Shown here: positions 45,711-56,444 of the stretch, one piece after another
How the letters are laid out: the number at the start of each line of letters is the position of its first letter
How positions within the stretch are numbered: the stretch's first letter is position 1
Source: Micavibrio aeruginosavorus EPB
Lineage (GTDB): Bacteria; Pseudomonadota; Alphaproteobacteria; Micavibrionales; Micavibrionaceae
Assembly (NCBI RefSeq): GCF_000348745.1
Contig: NC_020812.1
Coordinates: forward strand, 1,187,444 to 1,251,443
Reading direction: 5' to 3'
DNA length: 64,000 bases
Position numbers and translations under genes: made by a program
The notes under the pieces: model-generated
Told to the model about the DNA's origin: nothing
Seen by the model: only the letters and a program-made list of their open reading frames with translations
Database searches by the model: none

Positions 45711-46985
45711 ATGACCAAGATTAAGTCCTTGATTCTAACAGTTTTAATCGCTGTTTTCGCCCTGCCGATGGCCGCGATGGCCCAGCCGGATGACAAGCTG
45801 GACAGCGCATCATCTTTTGATATGCAAAAACTGATGAACCGGGCCATTTCCGGCAATCTGAACGACCAGACGACGGCGAAACAGGCGATTATCATCGATT
45901 ATGACACCGGCATGGTCCTGATGGAGAAGGACGCGGACGCCCAAATGCCGACCGCGTCGATGAGCAAGACCATGACCCTGCACATGGTGTTCAAGGCGTT
46001 GAAAGAGGGCAAAATCGCCCTCGATACCATGTTACCGGTCAGTGAGAAGGCTTGGAAAATGCAAGGCTCCAAAATGTGGGTCGAGCTGGGCAAATCCGTA
46101 TCGGTTGAAGATCTGATCCGCGGCGTGGCCATTCAATCCGGTAACGATGCCACCATCGTTCTGGCCGAAGGCCTGGCCGGGACGGAGGAAGCCTTCGCCA
46201 CCATGATGAACGAAGAAGCCAAACGCATCGGCATGATGAACAGCAATTTCACCAATGCCAGCGGCTGGCCCGACCCGAACCATTATTCAACGGCACGCGA
46301 CCTGGCCATTCTGGCGGTTGATACCATTCGCAACTATCCGGAATACTACCCGTATTATGCTGAACTGGAATTCACCTATCACAATATCCGTCAGGCCAAC
46401 CGCAACCCGATCCTGACCCAAAATCTGGGCGCAGACGGAATTAAAACGGGCCACACGGAAGAAGCGGGCTATGGCCTCATGGCGTCTGCCGTGCGTGATG
46501 GTCGCCGCATTGTGCTGGTGATCAACGGTTTGGACAGCATGGCCGCCCGTGCGCAGGAATCGGCCCGTCTGGTGGCCTGGGCACAGAGCACGTTTGAAAA
46601 CGTTTCCCTGTTCAAAGCCGGAGATGTCGTAGAAGAAGCCGAAGTTGTCATGGGCCAATCCGCCACGGTTCCGCTGGTGGTGGAAGAGGGGATTAAAATC
46701 ACCCTGAAAAAAGCCATGCGCAACGATCTGAAGGTCAGCGTCCTGTACAAGGGGCCGTTGCAGGCTCCTGTGAAAAAGGGCGACGTTGTTGGCTCTTTGA
46801 AAGTCGAAGCCCCGGGCTTGCACCCGTTTGAGGTGCCGCTGGTTGCTGGTGCGGATGTGGCCGAACTGGGCCTGTTTGCCAAGACGATTGAGAAGGCGAA
46901 AGTGATGATCGGACAGAAAAAAGCATCTGCGCCGACCCAAGCCGAGCCGGTTGTAAAAAGCGCCGCCGAACCGGTTGCGCAATAA
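45711..46985 (+). CDS. dacC: D-alanyl-D-alanine carboxypeptidase (PBP5/6 family)
   Basis: A 424-residue penicillin-binding protein that trims the terminal D-Ala of peptidoglycan peptides. After a signal peptide (LTVLIAVFALPMAAMA), the serine site SMSK (in PTASMSKTMTLH), the SGN motif (QSGNDATIVLAEG) and KTG (GIKTGHTEEAGYGL) are intact. A C-terminal beta domain follows, but the usual amphipathic membrane anchor is not obvious; the tail is Ala/Pro-rich. It stands at the head of the tmk-holB-metG-tatD run. Confidence 0.93.
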   Translation: MTKIKSLILTVLIAVFALPMAAMAQPDDKLDSASSFDMQKLMNRAISGNLNDQTTAKQAIIIDYDTGMVLMEKDADAQMPTASMSKTMTLHMVFKALKEGKIALDTMLPVSEKAWKMQGSKMWVELGKSVSVEDLIRGVAIQSGNDATIVLAEGLAGTEEAFATMMNEEAKRIGMMNSNFTNASGWPDPNHYSTARDLAILAVDTIRNYPEYYPYYAELEFTYHNIRQANRNPILTQNLGADGIKTGHTEEAGYGLMASAVRDGRRIVLVINGLDSMAARAQESARLVAWAQSTFENVSLFKAGDVVEEAEVVMGQSATVPLVVEEGIKITLKKAMRNDLKVSVLYKGPLQAPVKKGDVVGSLKVEAPGLHPFEVPLVAGADVAELGLFAKTIEKAKVMIGQKKASAPTQAEPVVKSAAEPVAQ

Positions 46986-46991
46986 CAATCA

Positions 46992-47633
46992 ATGGCACGC
47001 GGATTGTTCATTACACTGGAAGGTGGCGAAGGATCGGGAAAATCGACCCAGATCCGCCTTCTGGCTGAACATCTGACGGCGCTTGGCCATGATGTTGTGA
47101 CCACCCGCGAACCCGGCGGCACACCGGAAGCGGAAAAAATCCGCCACCTTCTGGTTCACCGCGACGGGGGGGATTGGACCCCGATTGCGGAAACATTCCT
47201 GTTGTTCGCCGCACGATCCATGCACACGGAAACCTTGATTAAACCGGCGCTGGCCGCGGGCAAGATTGTGATTTCCGACCGCTTTGCGGATTCCACACGC
47301 GCCTATCAGGCCTATGCCGGTGGGTTGGCCTTGGATACGGTGGAGCAGATTAACACACTGGCGCTTGGTGATTTTAAACCGGACCTGACCATCATTCTTG
47401 ATATGCCCGCCGCCGATGGTTTGGCGCGGGCGGGAAAACGTCTGTCGGATGATAATTCCGGCGAAGACCGTTTTGAAAAAAAGGGCATTGCCTTCCACGA
47501 AAAACTGCGTGACGGATATCTGGCGATTGCCAAGGCTGAACCGAACCGCTGTATCGTCATCAACGCGGCGCAAGACATTCAATCGGTTGCCGCCACCATC
47601 GCATCCTGTGTCACGCAAAAGGTGGCCGCATGA
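46992..47633 (+). CDS. tmk: Thymidylate kinase
   Basis: A 213-residue dTMP kinase. It shows P-loop EGGEGSGKSTQIRLL, TREPGGTPEAEKIR, the DRF motif in SDRFADSTRAYQAYA and the lid region RLSDDNSGEDRFEKK. It supplies dTDP for DNA synthesis. The stop overlaps the holB start by 4 bases, so the two are translationally coupled as in many alphaproteobacteria. Confidence 0.97.
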   Translation: MARGLFITLEGGEGSGKSTQIRLLAEHLTALGHDVVTTREPGGTPEAEKIRHLLVHRDGGDWTPIAETFLLFAARSMHTETLIKPALAAGKIVISDRFADSTRAYQAYAGGLALDTVEQINTLALGDFKPDLTIILDMPAADGLARAGKRLSDDNSGEDRFEKKGIAFHEKLRDGYLAIAKAEPNRCIVINAAQDIQSVAATIASCVTQKVAA

Positions 47634-48823
47634 TGTTCGATGATTTTGACGATCTGGACGATTTACAGGACGAAGACGGCGCATCTGGCACGGATACGGC
47701 CGAGGGTGTTGATCTGCCTGAACCGCGCCTGAACATGGAATGTTTCGGGCATGATGATATTGAACGCCAAATGCTGGAACTGTTCAACGCGGGCCGCATG
47801 CCGCATGGTTTGGTGTTCGCCGGACCAAAGGGCATTGGCAAGGCCACGTTCGCGTACCGTCTGGCCCGCTTCCTGCTGAAACATGGCAAGGCTGATGCGG
47901 CGGATGCGGGGCCGTCCTTGTTCGGTGATCCGCTACCGGCAACGCCAACTGTGCATGACACATTAAACGTCGATGCCGAGGACCAGGTGGTCCGATTGAT
48001 TTCATCGGGCGGTCATCCGGATTTGCTGACCATCGAACGTGCGGTTGATGAAAAAACCGGCGCGCGCAAAGAGGGCGTCAGTGTTGATGACGCACGCAAG
48101 GTCACCCCGTTCCTGCACATGACGGCCTCCATGGGCGGATGGCGCGTGGTTATTCTGGACGATGCGGACACCATGAACCGCAACAGTCAGAACGCCATCC
48201 TGAAGATTCTGGAAGAACCGCCATCAAACACCGTTTTGATTTTGATTGCGCACCGCCCCGGCGCATTGATCCCAACCATTCGGTCGCGAACGCGTTTTAT
48301 TGAATTTAACACGCTGAACGACGATCTGATGGCGCGACTTCTGACCCGCGTGAAGCCGGATTTACGCAGTGATGAATGCGACGTTCTATGTGCCATTGCC
48401 CAAGGCTCTATCGGACAGGCTCTCAATCTGATGGATGAAGAGGGGCTGAAGGCGATGGATCGCCTGGTCGCGGTCTTGCAAAACTGGCCCAATCTGGATT
48501 GGAAAGACATCCACCATGTCGCCGATTATTTCGGGCAAAAAGGCCAGGAAAACGCGCAACAGAGTTTTCAGGACATTCTGTTGTGGATCGTATCCACGAT
48601 GGTCAAGGCACGTGCGCGCGGTGTAAAGGGCGAGGGCGGATTGCCCCGCGCTTTGTCCGCGCCTGTCTTTGGCCAAATTCTGCGCCATTACAATGTTGAA
48701 CAATGGGTCGGCATTCATGACGCGCTGATCTGTCATTTCGCAACTGTTAAATACGGGACGCTGGACCGCCGTTATGCGGCGTTCGGGGCCTTTTCAATTC
48801 TCTCCGGAGCTGAGCAAAAATGA
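47630..48823 (+). CDS. holB: DNA polymerase III delta' subunit
   Basis: A 397-residue clamp-loader subunit. An acidic N-terminal extension (MMFDDFDDLDDLQDED) is followed by the AAA+ core: FAGPKGIGKATFAYRLARF (P-loop), WRVVILDDADTMNRNSQNAILKILEEPP and IRSRTRFIEF. The SRC motif common in this family reads SRT here. Overlaps tmk and metG by 4 bases each, giving a compact operon. Confidence 0.93.
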   Translation: MMFDDFDDLDDLQDEDGASGTDTAEGVDLPEPRLNMECFGHDDIERQMLELFNAGRMPHGLVFAGPKGIGKATFAYRLARFLLKHGKADAADAGPSLFGDPLPATPTVHDTLNVDAEDQVVRLISSGGHPDLLTIERAVDEKTGARKEGVSVDDARKVTPFLHMTASMGGWRVVILDDADTMNRNSQNAILKILEEPPSNTVLILIAHRPGALIPTIRSRTRFIEFNTLNDDLMARLLTRVKPDLRSDECDVLCAIAQGSIGQALNLMDEEGLKAMDRLVAVLQNWPNLDWKDIHHVADYFGQKGQENAQQSFQDILLWIVSTMVKARARGVKGEGGLPRALSAPVFGQILRHYNVEQWVGIHDALICHFATVKYGTLDRRYAAFGAFSILSGAEQK

Positions 48824-50394
48824 GCAAGAATTTTTACATCACAACCGCCATCGCTTACGCCAACGGCGCGCCACATTTGGGGCATGCGTACGAAGCCATT
48901 TTAACGGATGTTATGGCGCGATTTAAGCGTCTGGATGGATACAACACGTTCTTCATGACCGGTATGGATGAACACGGGGAAAAGGTTGCAACGACCGCTG
49001 AAAAAAACGGCATGTCCCCCCGCGCCTTTACCGACACAATTGCCGAAAAATTCACCGCGCTGGATGATCGCATGAATGTGTCGTACGACCGTTTCATCCG
49101 CACGACGGAAGAAGCGCATTACAAAGCATCCCAGACATTGTGGGAAGAAATTGCCAAAAACGGCGATATCTACGTCGATGCCTATGCCGGATGGTATTCC
49201 GTTCGCGACGAATCCTATTTCGGCGAAGATGAATTAACCACCGATGGCGCGGGCAAAAAATTTGCGCCCTCCGGTGCCGAAGTGGTGTGGAAGGAAGAGC
49301 CCAGCTATTTCTTCCGCTTGTCTGCCTACACACAAAAACTTCTGGATTTGTATGAATCGAACCCCGATTTCATCGAACCGGCCAGCCGCCGCAATGAAAT
49401 TCTGGCGTTCGTGAAACAGGAAGGGGGGTTAAAAGACCTCTCCATCTCCCGCACCACGTTTGACTGGGGCGTGCCCGTTCCGAACGACCCGAAACATGTG
49501 ATGTATGTATGGCTGGACGCGCTGACCAACTACATCACGGGTATTGGTTACCCCGACACGAGCAGTGAAAATTACAAAAACTTCTGGCCCGCCGACGTGC
49601 ATGTGATTGGCAAGGATATCACCCGGTTCCACGCCATTTACTGGCCTGCGTTTTTGATGGCCGCCAAATTGCCGTTGCCGAAGAAGATCTTCGCCCATGG
49701 GTTTATCAATGTTGATGGACAAAAAATGTCAAAATCACTCGGGAACGTGGTGTCGCCGGGTGACTTGCTGGATATGTATGGCGTTGATCAAACCCGTTAT
49801 TTCCTGATGCGTGAAATCCCGCACGGGCAAGACGGAAATTTCAGCCATGAACAGGCGGTCCTGCGGATTAACAGCGACCTTGCCAACTCCCTTGGCAACC
49901 TGGCGCAACGCACCTTGTCCCAGATCGCCAAAAATTGTGGCGGAGCGGTTCCAGCCCCCGGCCCATTGACGGACGAAGACCGCGAATTACTTGAGTCGGC
50001 ACAGGTGAAGATGATTGAATCCGTGCGCGGTGAATTTGAAAAATTCCACATCCATCGCGCGATCGAAGACATCATGCGCGTGGCCTATGACGCCAACGCC
50101 TATATCGACAAACAGGCGCCGTGGGCATTGAAGAAGACAGACGTTCCGCGCATGGAAACGGTTTTGTATGTCCTGGCCGAGGTTATTCGGTGTCTGGCCA
50201 TCATTATGCAGCCGATCACGCCGGAAGCGGCCGCAAAAATGCTGGATCAACTGTCTATTCCGGCGAATGCGCGTGGATTTGATACATTGAACGCCGCCCA
50301 TGCGATCAAGGCGGGCACGACATTGCCGGCCCCGACCGGTGTCTTCCCGCGTATGGCCACGGAAACGGAAACCGCAAAACAAGCGAACGCGTAA
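48820..50394 (+). CDS. metG: Methionyl-tRNA synthetase
   Basis: A 524-residue class I synthetase that charges tRNA-Met. The HIGH motif appears as APHLGHAYEAI, the KMSKS motif as QKMSKSLGNVVSPG. It is the shorter form without the C-terminal tRNA-binding domain. The core and anticodon-binding helices are complete, ending shortly after the residues near FPRMATETE. Overlaps holB by 4 bases. Confidence 0.97.
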   Translation: MSKNFYITTAIAYANGAPHLGHAYEAILTDVMARFKRLDGYNTFFMTGMDEHGEKVATTAEKNGMSPRAFTDTIAEKFTALDDRMNVSYDRFIRTTEEAHYKASQTLWEEIAKNGDIYVDAYAGWYSVRDESYFGEDELTTDGAGKKFAPSGAEVVWKEEPSYFFRLSAYTQKLLDLYESNPDFIEPASRRNEILAFVKQEGGLKDLSISRTTFDWGVPVPNDPKHVMYVWLDALTNYITGIGYPDTSSENYKNFWPADVHVIGKDITRFHAIYWPAFLMAAKLPLPKKIFAHGFINVDGQKMSKSLGNVVSPGDLLDMYGVDQTRYFLMREIPHGQDGNFSHEQAVLRINSDLANSLGNLAQRTLSQIAKNCGGAVPAPGPLTDEDRELLESAQVKMIESVRGEFEKFHIHRAIEDIMRVAYDANAYIDKQAPWALKKTDVPRMETVLYVLAEVIRCLAIIMQPITPEAAAKMLDQLSIPANARGFDTLNAAHAIKAGTTLPAPTGVFPRMATETETAKQANA

Positions 50395-50395
50395 T

Positions 50396-51217
50396 ATGTA
50401 TATCGATTCCCACTGCCATTTGAATCATAACCGCCTGTTGAATATCGGCGGACCGGATCAGGTGATTGCAAATGCCAATGCGGCGGGCGTCGATGGCATG
50501 CTGAGCATTTGCTGCCGTATCTCGGATGAATTTCCGCAAATTCTGGATCTGGTGTCCAACCGGAAAAACATCTGGTGCACGATTGCCACGCACCCGCACG
50601 AAGCCAGCGACCCGGCGGAAAAAGCCGTGACGCAGTCCGATCTGGTGTCCATGGCGAAATCGCACCCGAAAATTATCGGCATCGGTGAAAGCGGCCTCGA
50701 TTACTTCTACGAACACGCCACGCGTGAGGATCAGCAGAATTCGTTCCGCAAACATTTGCGCGCCTGCATTGAAACCAACCTTCCCGTTGTCGTTCACGCC
50801 CGCGATGCCGATGATGATATTATCCGTATCATTCGGGAAGAGGGGGCCGGGACCAATTTAACCGGCGTCATGCACTGTTTTTCCTCCACCCGAAAAATGG
50901 GTGAAGAGGCACTGGAATGCGGGTTTTACATCTCATTCTCCGGCATCGTGACATTCAATAAATCACAAGAATTGCGCGACTTTGCGCGCGACGTTCCGCT
51001 GGATCGGATTTTGATCGAAACTGATGCGCCATATCTGGCGCCGGAACCATTCCGTGGAAAGATTAACGAGCCGGCCTTGGTTGTTCATACGGCGCGCACT
51101 GTGGCCGACACGCACAAAATTTCCGCGCGCGATCTGGCCGCGAAATCACGTGAGAATTTTTTCAGACTGTTTCCACGTGCGCTGGATACATTTGTGGCCG
51201 ATGGTACCGCCGCATGA
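50396..51217 (+). CDS. TatD-family metal-dependent hydrolase
   Basis: A 273-residue TIM-barrel nuclease/hydrolase. Metal ligands are visible in YIDSHCHLN, ATHPHEAS, IGESGLDYFYE, VVHARDAD and LIETDAPYLAPEPFRGK. The longer frame from 50300 overlaps metG and adds an implausible Arg-rich leader, so I take the ATG at 50396, one base after the metG stop. Members act as 3'-5' exonucleases. Confidence 0.93.
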   Translation: MYIDSHCHLNHNRLLNIGGPDQVIANANAAGVDGMLSICCRISDEFPQILDLVSNRKNIWCTIATHPHEASDPAEKAVTQSDLVSMAKSHPKIIGIGESGLDYFYEHATREDQQNSFRKHLRACIETNLPVVVHARDADDDIIRIIREEGAGTNLTGVMHCFSSTRKMGEEALECGFYISFSGIVTFNKSQELRDFARDVPLDRILIETDAPYLAPEPFRGKINEPALVVHTARTVADTHKISARDLAAKSRENFFRLFPRALDTFVADGTAA

Positions 51218-52017
51218 GCAAAAAAGTTAAATTAACCATTTTGGGATGTGGCAATTCCGCCGGCGTGCCGGAAATCGGCAATCATTGGGGCGCATGCGAT
51301 CCGAATGAACCACGCAACCGCCGCACACGCGCCAGCATTGCGTTACAGGACGATCAAACAACGTTTATCGTTGATACGGGCCCGGATTTTCGTGAACAGC
51401 TCAACCGCGAAAATATCACGCATGTGGACGGTATTTTCTATACCCATGCGCACAGCGACCATATTGGCGGCATCGACGAATTGCGCGTGTTCAGCAAACG
51501 CACGAAATCTATGATTCCGCTCTATGGCGATCAAAAAACCATCGATGAAGTTCGCTATCGTTTTGAATACATGTTCAACGACATTGATGATGGTTTATAT
51601 CCGGCCGTGTGCAGCACGCATGCATTTCACGACCACGAATACGGCCAGATCAAGCATTTTGGAACAATCCCGGCGATCCCGTTTATACAGGACCATGGAT
51701 TCCGCCAATCACTGGGCATCCGGGTTGGTGATCTGGCGTATTCAACGGACATGGTAAATTTGGACGAAGCCGCGCTGGAAACACTCAAAGGCGTCCGTGT
51801 CTGGATCGCCGATGCGGCTGGATACAAAATGCCGAAAAACTATGTGCATGCGACACTGACGCAGGTTTTTAAACTGAATGAAGTTATTCGCGCTGAACAA
51901 GTCTACATCACACACATGGCCGCGTTCATGGATTACAAAACATTGTGTGAAGAATTGCCGCCGGGTTACGCGCCGGCCTATGATGGCCTGACGCTGGAAA
52001 CGATTGTGGATGATTGA
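51214..52017 (+). CDS. PhnP-like metallo-beta-lactamase fold hydrolase
   Basis: A 267-residue MBL-fold phosphodiesterase-like enzyme. The zinc motif YTHAHSDHIGGIDELR, an early GCGNSAGVPEIGNHWGACDP (PhnP/TatD-neighbour signature) and late THMAAFMDYK are present. It overlaps the TatD gene by 4 bases, a frequent alphaproteobacterial pairing. A cyclic phosphate substrate is likely from family knowledge. Confidence 0.92.
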   Translation: MSKKVKLTILGCGNSAGVPEIGNHWGACDPNEPRNRRTRASIALQDDQTTFIVDTGPDFREQLNRENITHVDGIFYTHAHSDHIGGIDELRVFSKRTKSMIPLYGDQKTIDEVRYRFEYMFNDIDDGLYPAVCSTHAFHDHEYGQIKHFGTIPAIPFIQDHGFRQSLGIRVGDLAYSTDMVNLDEAALETLKGVRVWIADAAGYKMPKNYVHATLTQVFKLNEVIRAEQVYITHMAAFMDYKTLCEELPPGYAPAYDGLTLETIVDD

Positions 52018-52154
52018 TTACGGATCTGCTGATAAACGGTAAGAAACGCTTTATACAAGAACCACATAAGCACCCTTTTCTTACCCTATGTTTTATTTTC
52101 CATAATATACATTATCACATCATTATCCGTCATATTTCCCAGCTTTAAGCCTAA

Positions 52155-52192
52155 TAAAAAACGCCCCGCAACATGTCTGCGGGACGCTTTCA
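52155..52192 (-). terminator. Intrinsic terminator of the chemoreceptor gene
   Basis: On the minus strand GCGTCCCGCA pairs with TGCGGGGCGT around a 7-base loop (GACATGT), followed by TTTTTTATTAG. It lies just downstream of the chemoreceptor stop. Confidence 0.85.
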
Positions 52193-52218
52193 TTTGGCAC
52201 GCGGTACGCCGCGCCGCC

Positions 52219-54351
52219 TTACTTTTTCGTCTTCTTGATGCTCTCACTGATCATCGCAACCGCATTTGATGTTGTCTGCGAATTGGTTGAGATGTCTTTG
52301 ACGATGATGCTTTGCTCCTCAATCGCACTGGCGACGCCAGCCACATAGCCATTCACCGAATCCGCGGATTCTATAATTGCGTGTACGGCATTTGCGACTT
52401 GGCTGGAAATTTGCTGAACCTTTGAAATTTCTTGCGCAATATCGTCTGTGGCTGACGCCGTTTGCGTGGCCAGGTTTTTGACTTCACTGGCCACGACGGA
52501 AAATCCTTTTCCGGCTTCACCGGCCCGTGCAGCTTCAATCGTTGCGTTCAAGGCCAGCAGATTAACCTGTTCGGCAATGTCCTTGATCAGGTTCACGATC
52601 TCTTCCATATCGCGCATCGTCGAAACCAGATTTTCGCTGGATTCTTTGGAGGCTTGTACTTTATTGACAATATCCTCTGTGGCCTGCTTCGAACGGGCCA
52701 TATTTGTCGATATTTCGTTGATTGAATGGGATAATTCTTCCGTTGCACGCGCAACACTGCTGACATTTACACCGGTTTGATCGGTCAAATTGATCATATC
52801 GGTTACATCGGTGGCATATTTAACCACTTTGAACGGCTTTCCGTTCAGGTCGAACACAGGGTTATACGATGCCTGAATCCAAACTTCGTCACCATTCTTT
52901 GTAATCCGCTTGAACACGCGCGCATCAAAATTTCCGGCACGTAAATTATCCCAGAATTTTTTATACTCTGCGCTTTCAACCTGCGCCTTATCGACAAACA
53001 TCGCATGATGTTTTCCGCGAATCTCGTTCATGGTATATCCCATGAAATTCAGGAAAATATCATTGGCCTGAATAATGGTTCCATCCATATTGAAATGGAT
53101 TACGGCCTGGGATTTATTGATGGCTTCAATCTGGCCTTGATAATCCGCATTGCTCAATTTTGCATCTGTTACATCAACGGCAAATTTAACAACTTTGAAC
53201 GGCTTTCCATGCTCGTCCAAAATGGGGTTGTACGTGGCATTGATCCAAAATTCGCGCCCGCCTTTTCCAATGCGCTTATACTCACCCGATTGATATTCAC
53301 CGCGCCGCAACGCATTCCAAAATTCTTTGTATTCTTGGCTGGCCGCGTGTTCAGGTGTGGCAAACATTGAATGATGTTTGCCCACAATCTCGTTTAAATC
53401 GCTATATCCGGATGCACGCAGAAAATGGTCGTTTGCGGCTAGGATCGTACCGTTCATATCAAATTCAATGACGGCCTGTGATTTTCGAATGGCGTGCATT
53501 TGGCCACGGAATTCAGCATCGATATGTTTTTGCTTTTCCGCCTGCTCGGCCAAAGACCGCTCACGCAACAGGCCATCACGGAGAACATTGACGGAGCGAG
53601 CCATATCCCCGACTTCGTTACCGTAATCGAGGTATGGCACATTCTCAGACAGTTGTCCCTGCGCCAACGTTCTGAGATAAGAACACAGCCCGCGCAAGGG
53701 CCCCCTCAGCGAGTTTTGAACGAAGAAGAACGAGAACACCAGCGCAAACAAAACCCCGATAACGGATGAATTGATCAGCAACGCTTTCACTTTTCCCCGA
53801 ACGGATTCAATGTGCTCGTACGTCTTTACAATATCGGCTTCGTTCTTTGCGGCGAATTCAACCAATGATTTGTTGAACGCCTGGCGGTTATTTCGGTTTT
53901 GGTCGTTATCACCATAAACGCGGGCCGCCGCGGCACCCTCTTCCATGCCTAAACGCACGACTTCTGATCTGAATTTAACAAAATCGTCGGCAGATTTTTT
54001 TAATGCGGCAAAGGCGTCTTTATCCTCTGGCTTAATAATTTTTTCCCATTCGGATACCGTGCTCTGGATGACAGAAAGGTTTTTTGTGAGCGGCTTTGCA
54101 AATTTCTCAACTTCCGCAGGATCGCGCGCCATATAAACACCGCGCGAATCCATCACAACCGCATAAACCAACCCGTTTATTTTTTCGCTGTATTGCGCTC
54201 TAGCTGATGCATTCTGAATGCTGGACGTTGCATGCTGATACTGACTTAACCCGTAATATCCCAGACCAGCCAGCCCGAGCGCCAGCGCCGAAAGGAACAG
54301 AACCAACCCGATAATTTTGTGTACAACGGAAATGTTTTTGAACACGGTCAT
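52219..54351 (-). CDS. Methyl-accepting chemotaxis protein with two PAS domains
   Basis: A 710-residue chemoreceptor. It has a first membrane helix ([21 protein letters not shown]), a helical-bundle periplasmic sensor of about 160 residues and a second helix ([16 protein letters not shown]). HAMP and two tandem PAS domains follow ([17 protein letters not shown] and [17 protein letters not shown] mark each repeat), then the signalling domain with hairpin tip [20 protein letters not shown]. The protein ends soon after (SESIKKTKK) with no CheR-docking pentapeptide. The start at 54351 ([10 protein letters not shown]) is preferred over 54369. Confidence 0.92.
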   Translation of the reverse strand: MTVFKNISVVHKIIGLVLFLSALALGLAGLGYYGLSQYQHATSSIQNASARAQYSEKINGLVYAVVMDSRGVYMARDPAEVEKFAKPLTKNLSVIQSTVSEWEKIIKPEDKDAFAALKKSADDFVKFRSEVVRLGMEEGAAAARVYGDNDQNRNNRQAFNKSLVEFAAKNEADIVKTYEHIESVRGKVKALLINSSVIGVLFALVFSFFFVQNSLRGPLRGLCSYLRTLAQGQLSENVPYLDYGNEVGDMARSVNVLRDGLLRERSLAEQAEKQKHIDAEFRGQMHAIRKSQAVIEFDMNGTILAANDHFLRASGYSDLNEIVGKHHSMFATPEHAASQEYKEFWNALRRGEYQSGEYKRIGKGGREFWINATYNPILDEHGKPFKVVKFAVDVTDAKLSNADYQGQIEAINKSQAVIHFNMDGTIIQANDIFLNFMGYTMNEIRGKHHAMFVDKAQVESAEYKKFWDNLRAGNFDARVFKRITKNGDEVWIQASYNPVFDLNGKPFKVVKYATDVTDMINLTDQTGVNVSSVARATEELSHSINEISTNMARSKQATEDIVNKVQASKESSENLVSTMRDMEEIVNLIKDIAEQVNLLALNATIEAARAGEAGKGFSVVASEVKNLATQTASATDDIAQEISKVQQISSQVANAVHAIIESADSVNGYVAGVASAIEEQSIIVKDISTNSQTTSNAVAMISESIKKTKK

Positions 54352-54615
54352 GATGATGCCAATCCACACAGAGAATTACGCCATTAGGACAGGTTAGAAT
54401 TGCAACCTTATACAATCCTTACGATGCGCTTTTCCTCTTTAAGGAATTGGATATTCTGTTTTAGAAAACAAGAGATTAGCTCCTGTATAAAATTACCAAT
54501 CGTATGCGGAAATAAAATTGCCGAAACCTCTATAACATCTTAAAATATAAACGTTTCTTTACGATTATCTCATATAGTCAACATACGAAGCATCGATCTC
54601 AACTGGGCATGGGGC

Positions 54616-55545
54616 ATGAACAAAAACCGCACAGCATTGTTTCAGGATTTGATCGCCGTGACCCGCATGGATCTCGACATGAAACATGCGGCGGGCGCTG
54701 TGTCTGATCACGATGCGCAGATTGCTGGCGAACTGCTCGCGGCGCTGGCGGCTGGGCGGTACCATTTTATTGCTGAAACATGGCACAATAATCACGATGA
54801 AAGCGCGGATCTGGTTACCTATCCGGCCGAATTGTTGCTGCGGGCTTATACGGTTGATGGAACGGCGATCAAGCCGCTGGAACCCATCACCATCTTGTCC
54901 CGTTCCGGCCTGCAATCGAATTTTGATCAAGCTTTGATTTTGGCGGGCCTTGATCAGGCCCTGTCCCAGGGTTTGCATCCCGTATCCATTAACACCTCGG
55001 CCCGTAACGTTTCAAACCCCAGCTTCTGGTATGACGTCTGCGATATGCTGAGTGATGATTTCACGCCCGAGGAAATCCACGGCCAGCTTACGCTGGAAGT
55101 GACCGAGGACGATCTGGCCGACAGCCCATGCCGTGACATTCTCCTCGCTATGAAGCGGCAATTTGGGTGCAGCTTTGCCATTGATGATTTTTACCATGAC
55201 TATGTCGAAAATAGCGGCCACCATGGAATTGGCAGCCGTGATTGGTTACGGCTGGATAATCTGCGCGACATCGTTGATTACGTTAAAATTGACGGCGTGA
55301 CGGTTGAGGCCGCACTGGATAGGGATAGCCCCTTTAATCTGGCTGACCTGGTGGACCGGATCAAACATATCGTTCCCGACGTTAAAATCGTTCTGGAGCG
55401 GATCAAGAATGCGGATCAGGCCCACGCATTCAATGCGGTCAGTGATGCCGTTCAGGGACTGCACCTCACCCATGATCGCGACACGTTCCGGCGCGAGCTG
55501 TTTATCGCGGCGCGAAACTTTCCCCCGCGCCCGGAAAACCTGTAG
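54616..55545 (+). CDS. EAL-domain protein (c-di-GMP phosphodiesterase-like)
   Basis: A 309-residue EAL-family protein. The signature EALxR is altered (AELLLRA). The other metal and substrate residues look kept: NTSARN, LEVTEDD, AIDDFYHD, VDYVKIDG, VLERIKN and AVQGLHL. DDFG reads DDFY. It lacks a GGDEF or sensor domain, apart from an N-terminal stretch of about 50 residues. It could be an active phosphodiesterase or a c-di-GMP receptor. The 264 bases between it and the divergent chemoreceptor are AT-rich, with no assignable feature. Confidence 0.82.
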   Translation: MNKNRTALFQDLIAVTRMDLDMKHAAGAVSDHDAQIAGELLAALAAGRYHFIAETWHNNHDESADLVTYPAELLLRAYTVDGTAIKPLEPITILSRSGLQSNFDQALILAGLDQALSQGLHPVSINTSARNVSNPSFWYDVCDMLSDDFTPEEIHGQLTLEVTEDDLADSPCRDILLAMKRQFGCSFAIDDFYHDYVENSGHHGIGSRDWLRLDNLRDIVDYVKIDGVTVEAALDRDSPFNLADLVDRIKHIVPDVKIVLERIKNADQAHAFNAVSDAVQGLHLTHDRDTFRRELFIAARNFPPRPENL

Positions 55546-55640
55546 TTTTTATTTTCATATCCCCCTTACCGGTTTTATTTGCCCGGCACTTCTGACATAG
55601 TGCCCGTCGTGAACGAACGCACACGAAGGATTCCTGAACG

Positions 55641-56444
55641 ATGACCGCCAACACCCCGCACGATCCCTGCCCCTCGATGAAGGAATTGATTGCCGTTATG
55701 GCAAAATTGCGCGACCCCAATGGTGGTTGCCCGTGGGATCTGGTGCAGAATTTTGAAACCATCGCGCCCTATACGATCGAAGAAGCCTATGAGGTCGCCG
55801 AGGCGATCAACACCAACGACATGAAGTCGTTGCAGGAGGAATTGGGCGATTTGCTGATGCAGGTGGTTTATCACGCCCAAATGGCGTCCGAGGCGGGTCA
55901 TTTCACATTCGAAGATGTCGTGGCCGGTATCACCGCCAAAATGATCCACCGCCACCCGCACGTGTTTGGCGAGGCCAAGGCTGCCGATGCCAAGGATGTC
56001 GAAAAACGCATATGGGAAGACCAGAAGGACAAGGAAAAAGGCCCCCGCGACAGCATTCTGGATGACGTTCCCCATGCCCTGCCCGCTTTGATGCGTGGAC
56101 AAAAGCTGGCCAAACGTGCGGCGCGCGTCGGGTTTGAATGGCCCGAGGCGGTTCATGTTCTGGACAAGCTGGAAGAAGAAATCGCCGAACTGCGTGAAGC
56201 GCTGGCCGGTAAAAACCAGGCCGAGATTCAGGACGAGCTGGGCGATATGATGTTCTGCCTGATGAATTTTGGGCGCATGCTGGACCTGGATGCCGAAGAA
56301 ACATTGCGCAAAACAAATGATAAATTTGAGCGCCGTTTCAGAGGGATAGAGCGCGATCTTAAAGCAATGAATAAAGAATTTTCTGACACGAATCTGGAGG
56401 AAATGGAGGCGCTGTGGCAGGCGCAAAAACGCATCACGGGCTAG
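55641..56444 (+). CDS. mazG: Nucleoside triphosphate pyrophosphohydrolase MazG
   Basis: A 267-residue enzyme with two MazG domains that hydrolyses NTPs to NMP and pyrophosphate. The N-terminal domain has GGCPWDLVQN, the ExxE helix EEAYEVAEAI and EELGDLLMQVVYHA. The C-terminal domain has EIAELREAL and DELGDMMFCLMNFGR. Its end overlaps the stop of the opposing gene by about 11 bases. It belongs to the hfq-hflX-mazG neighbourhood common in alphaproteobacteria, though here three genes intervene. Confidence 0.95.
   Translation: MTANTPHDPCPSMKELIAVMAKLRDPNGGCPWDLVQNFETIAPYTIEEAYEVAEAINTNDMKSLQEELGDLLMQVVYHAQMASEAGHFTFEDVVAGITAKMIHRHPHVFGEAKAADAKDVEKRIWEDQKDKEKGPRDSILDDVPHALPALMRGQKLAKRAARVGFEWPEAVHVLDKLEEEIAELREALAGKNQAEIQDELGDMMFCLMNFGRMLDLDAEETLRKTNDKFERRFRGIERDLKAMNKEFSDTNLEEMEALWQAQKRITG

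Noticed and set aside
54352-54615. Flagellar (sigma-28) promoter ahead of the chemoreceptor
   Set aside because: TAAA and GCATCGTAA-like elements occur, but the spacing is about 10 bases instead of 15.
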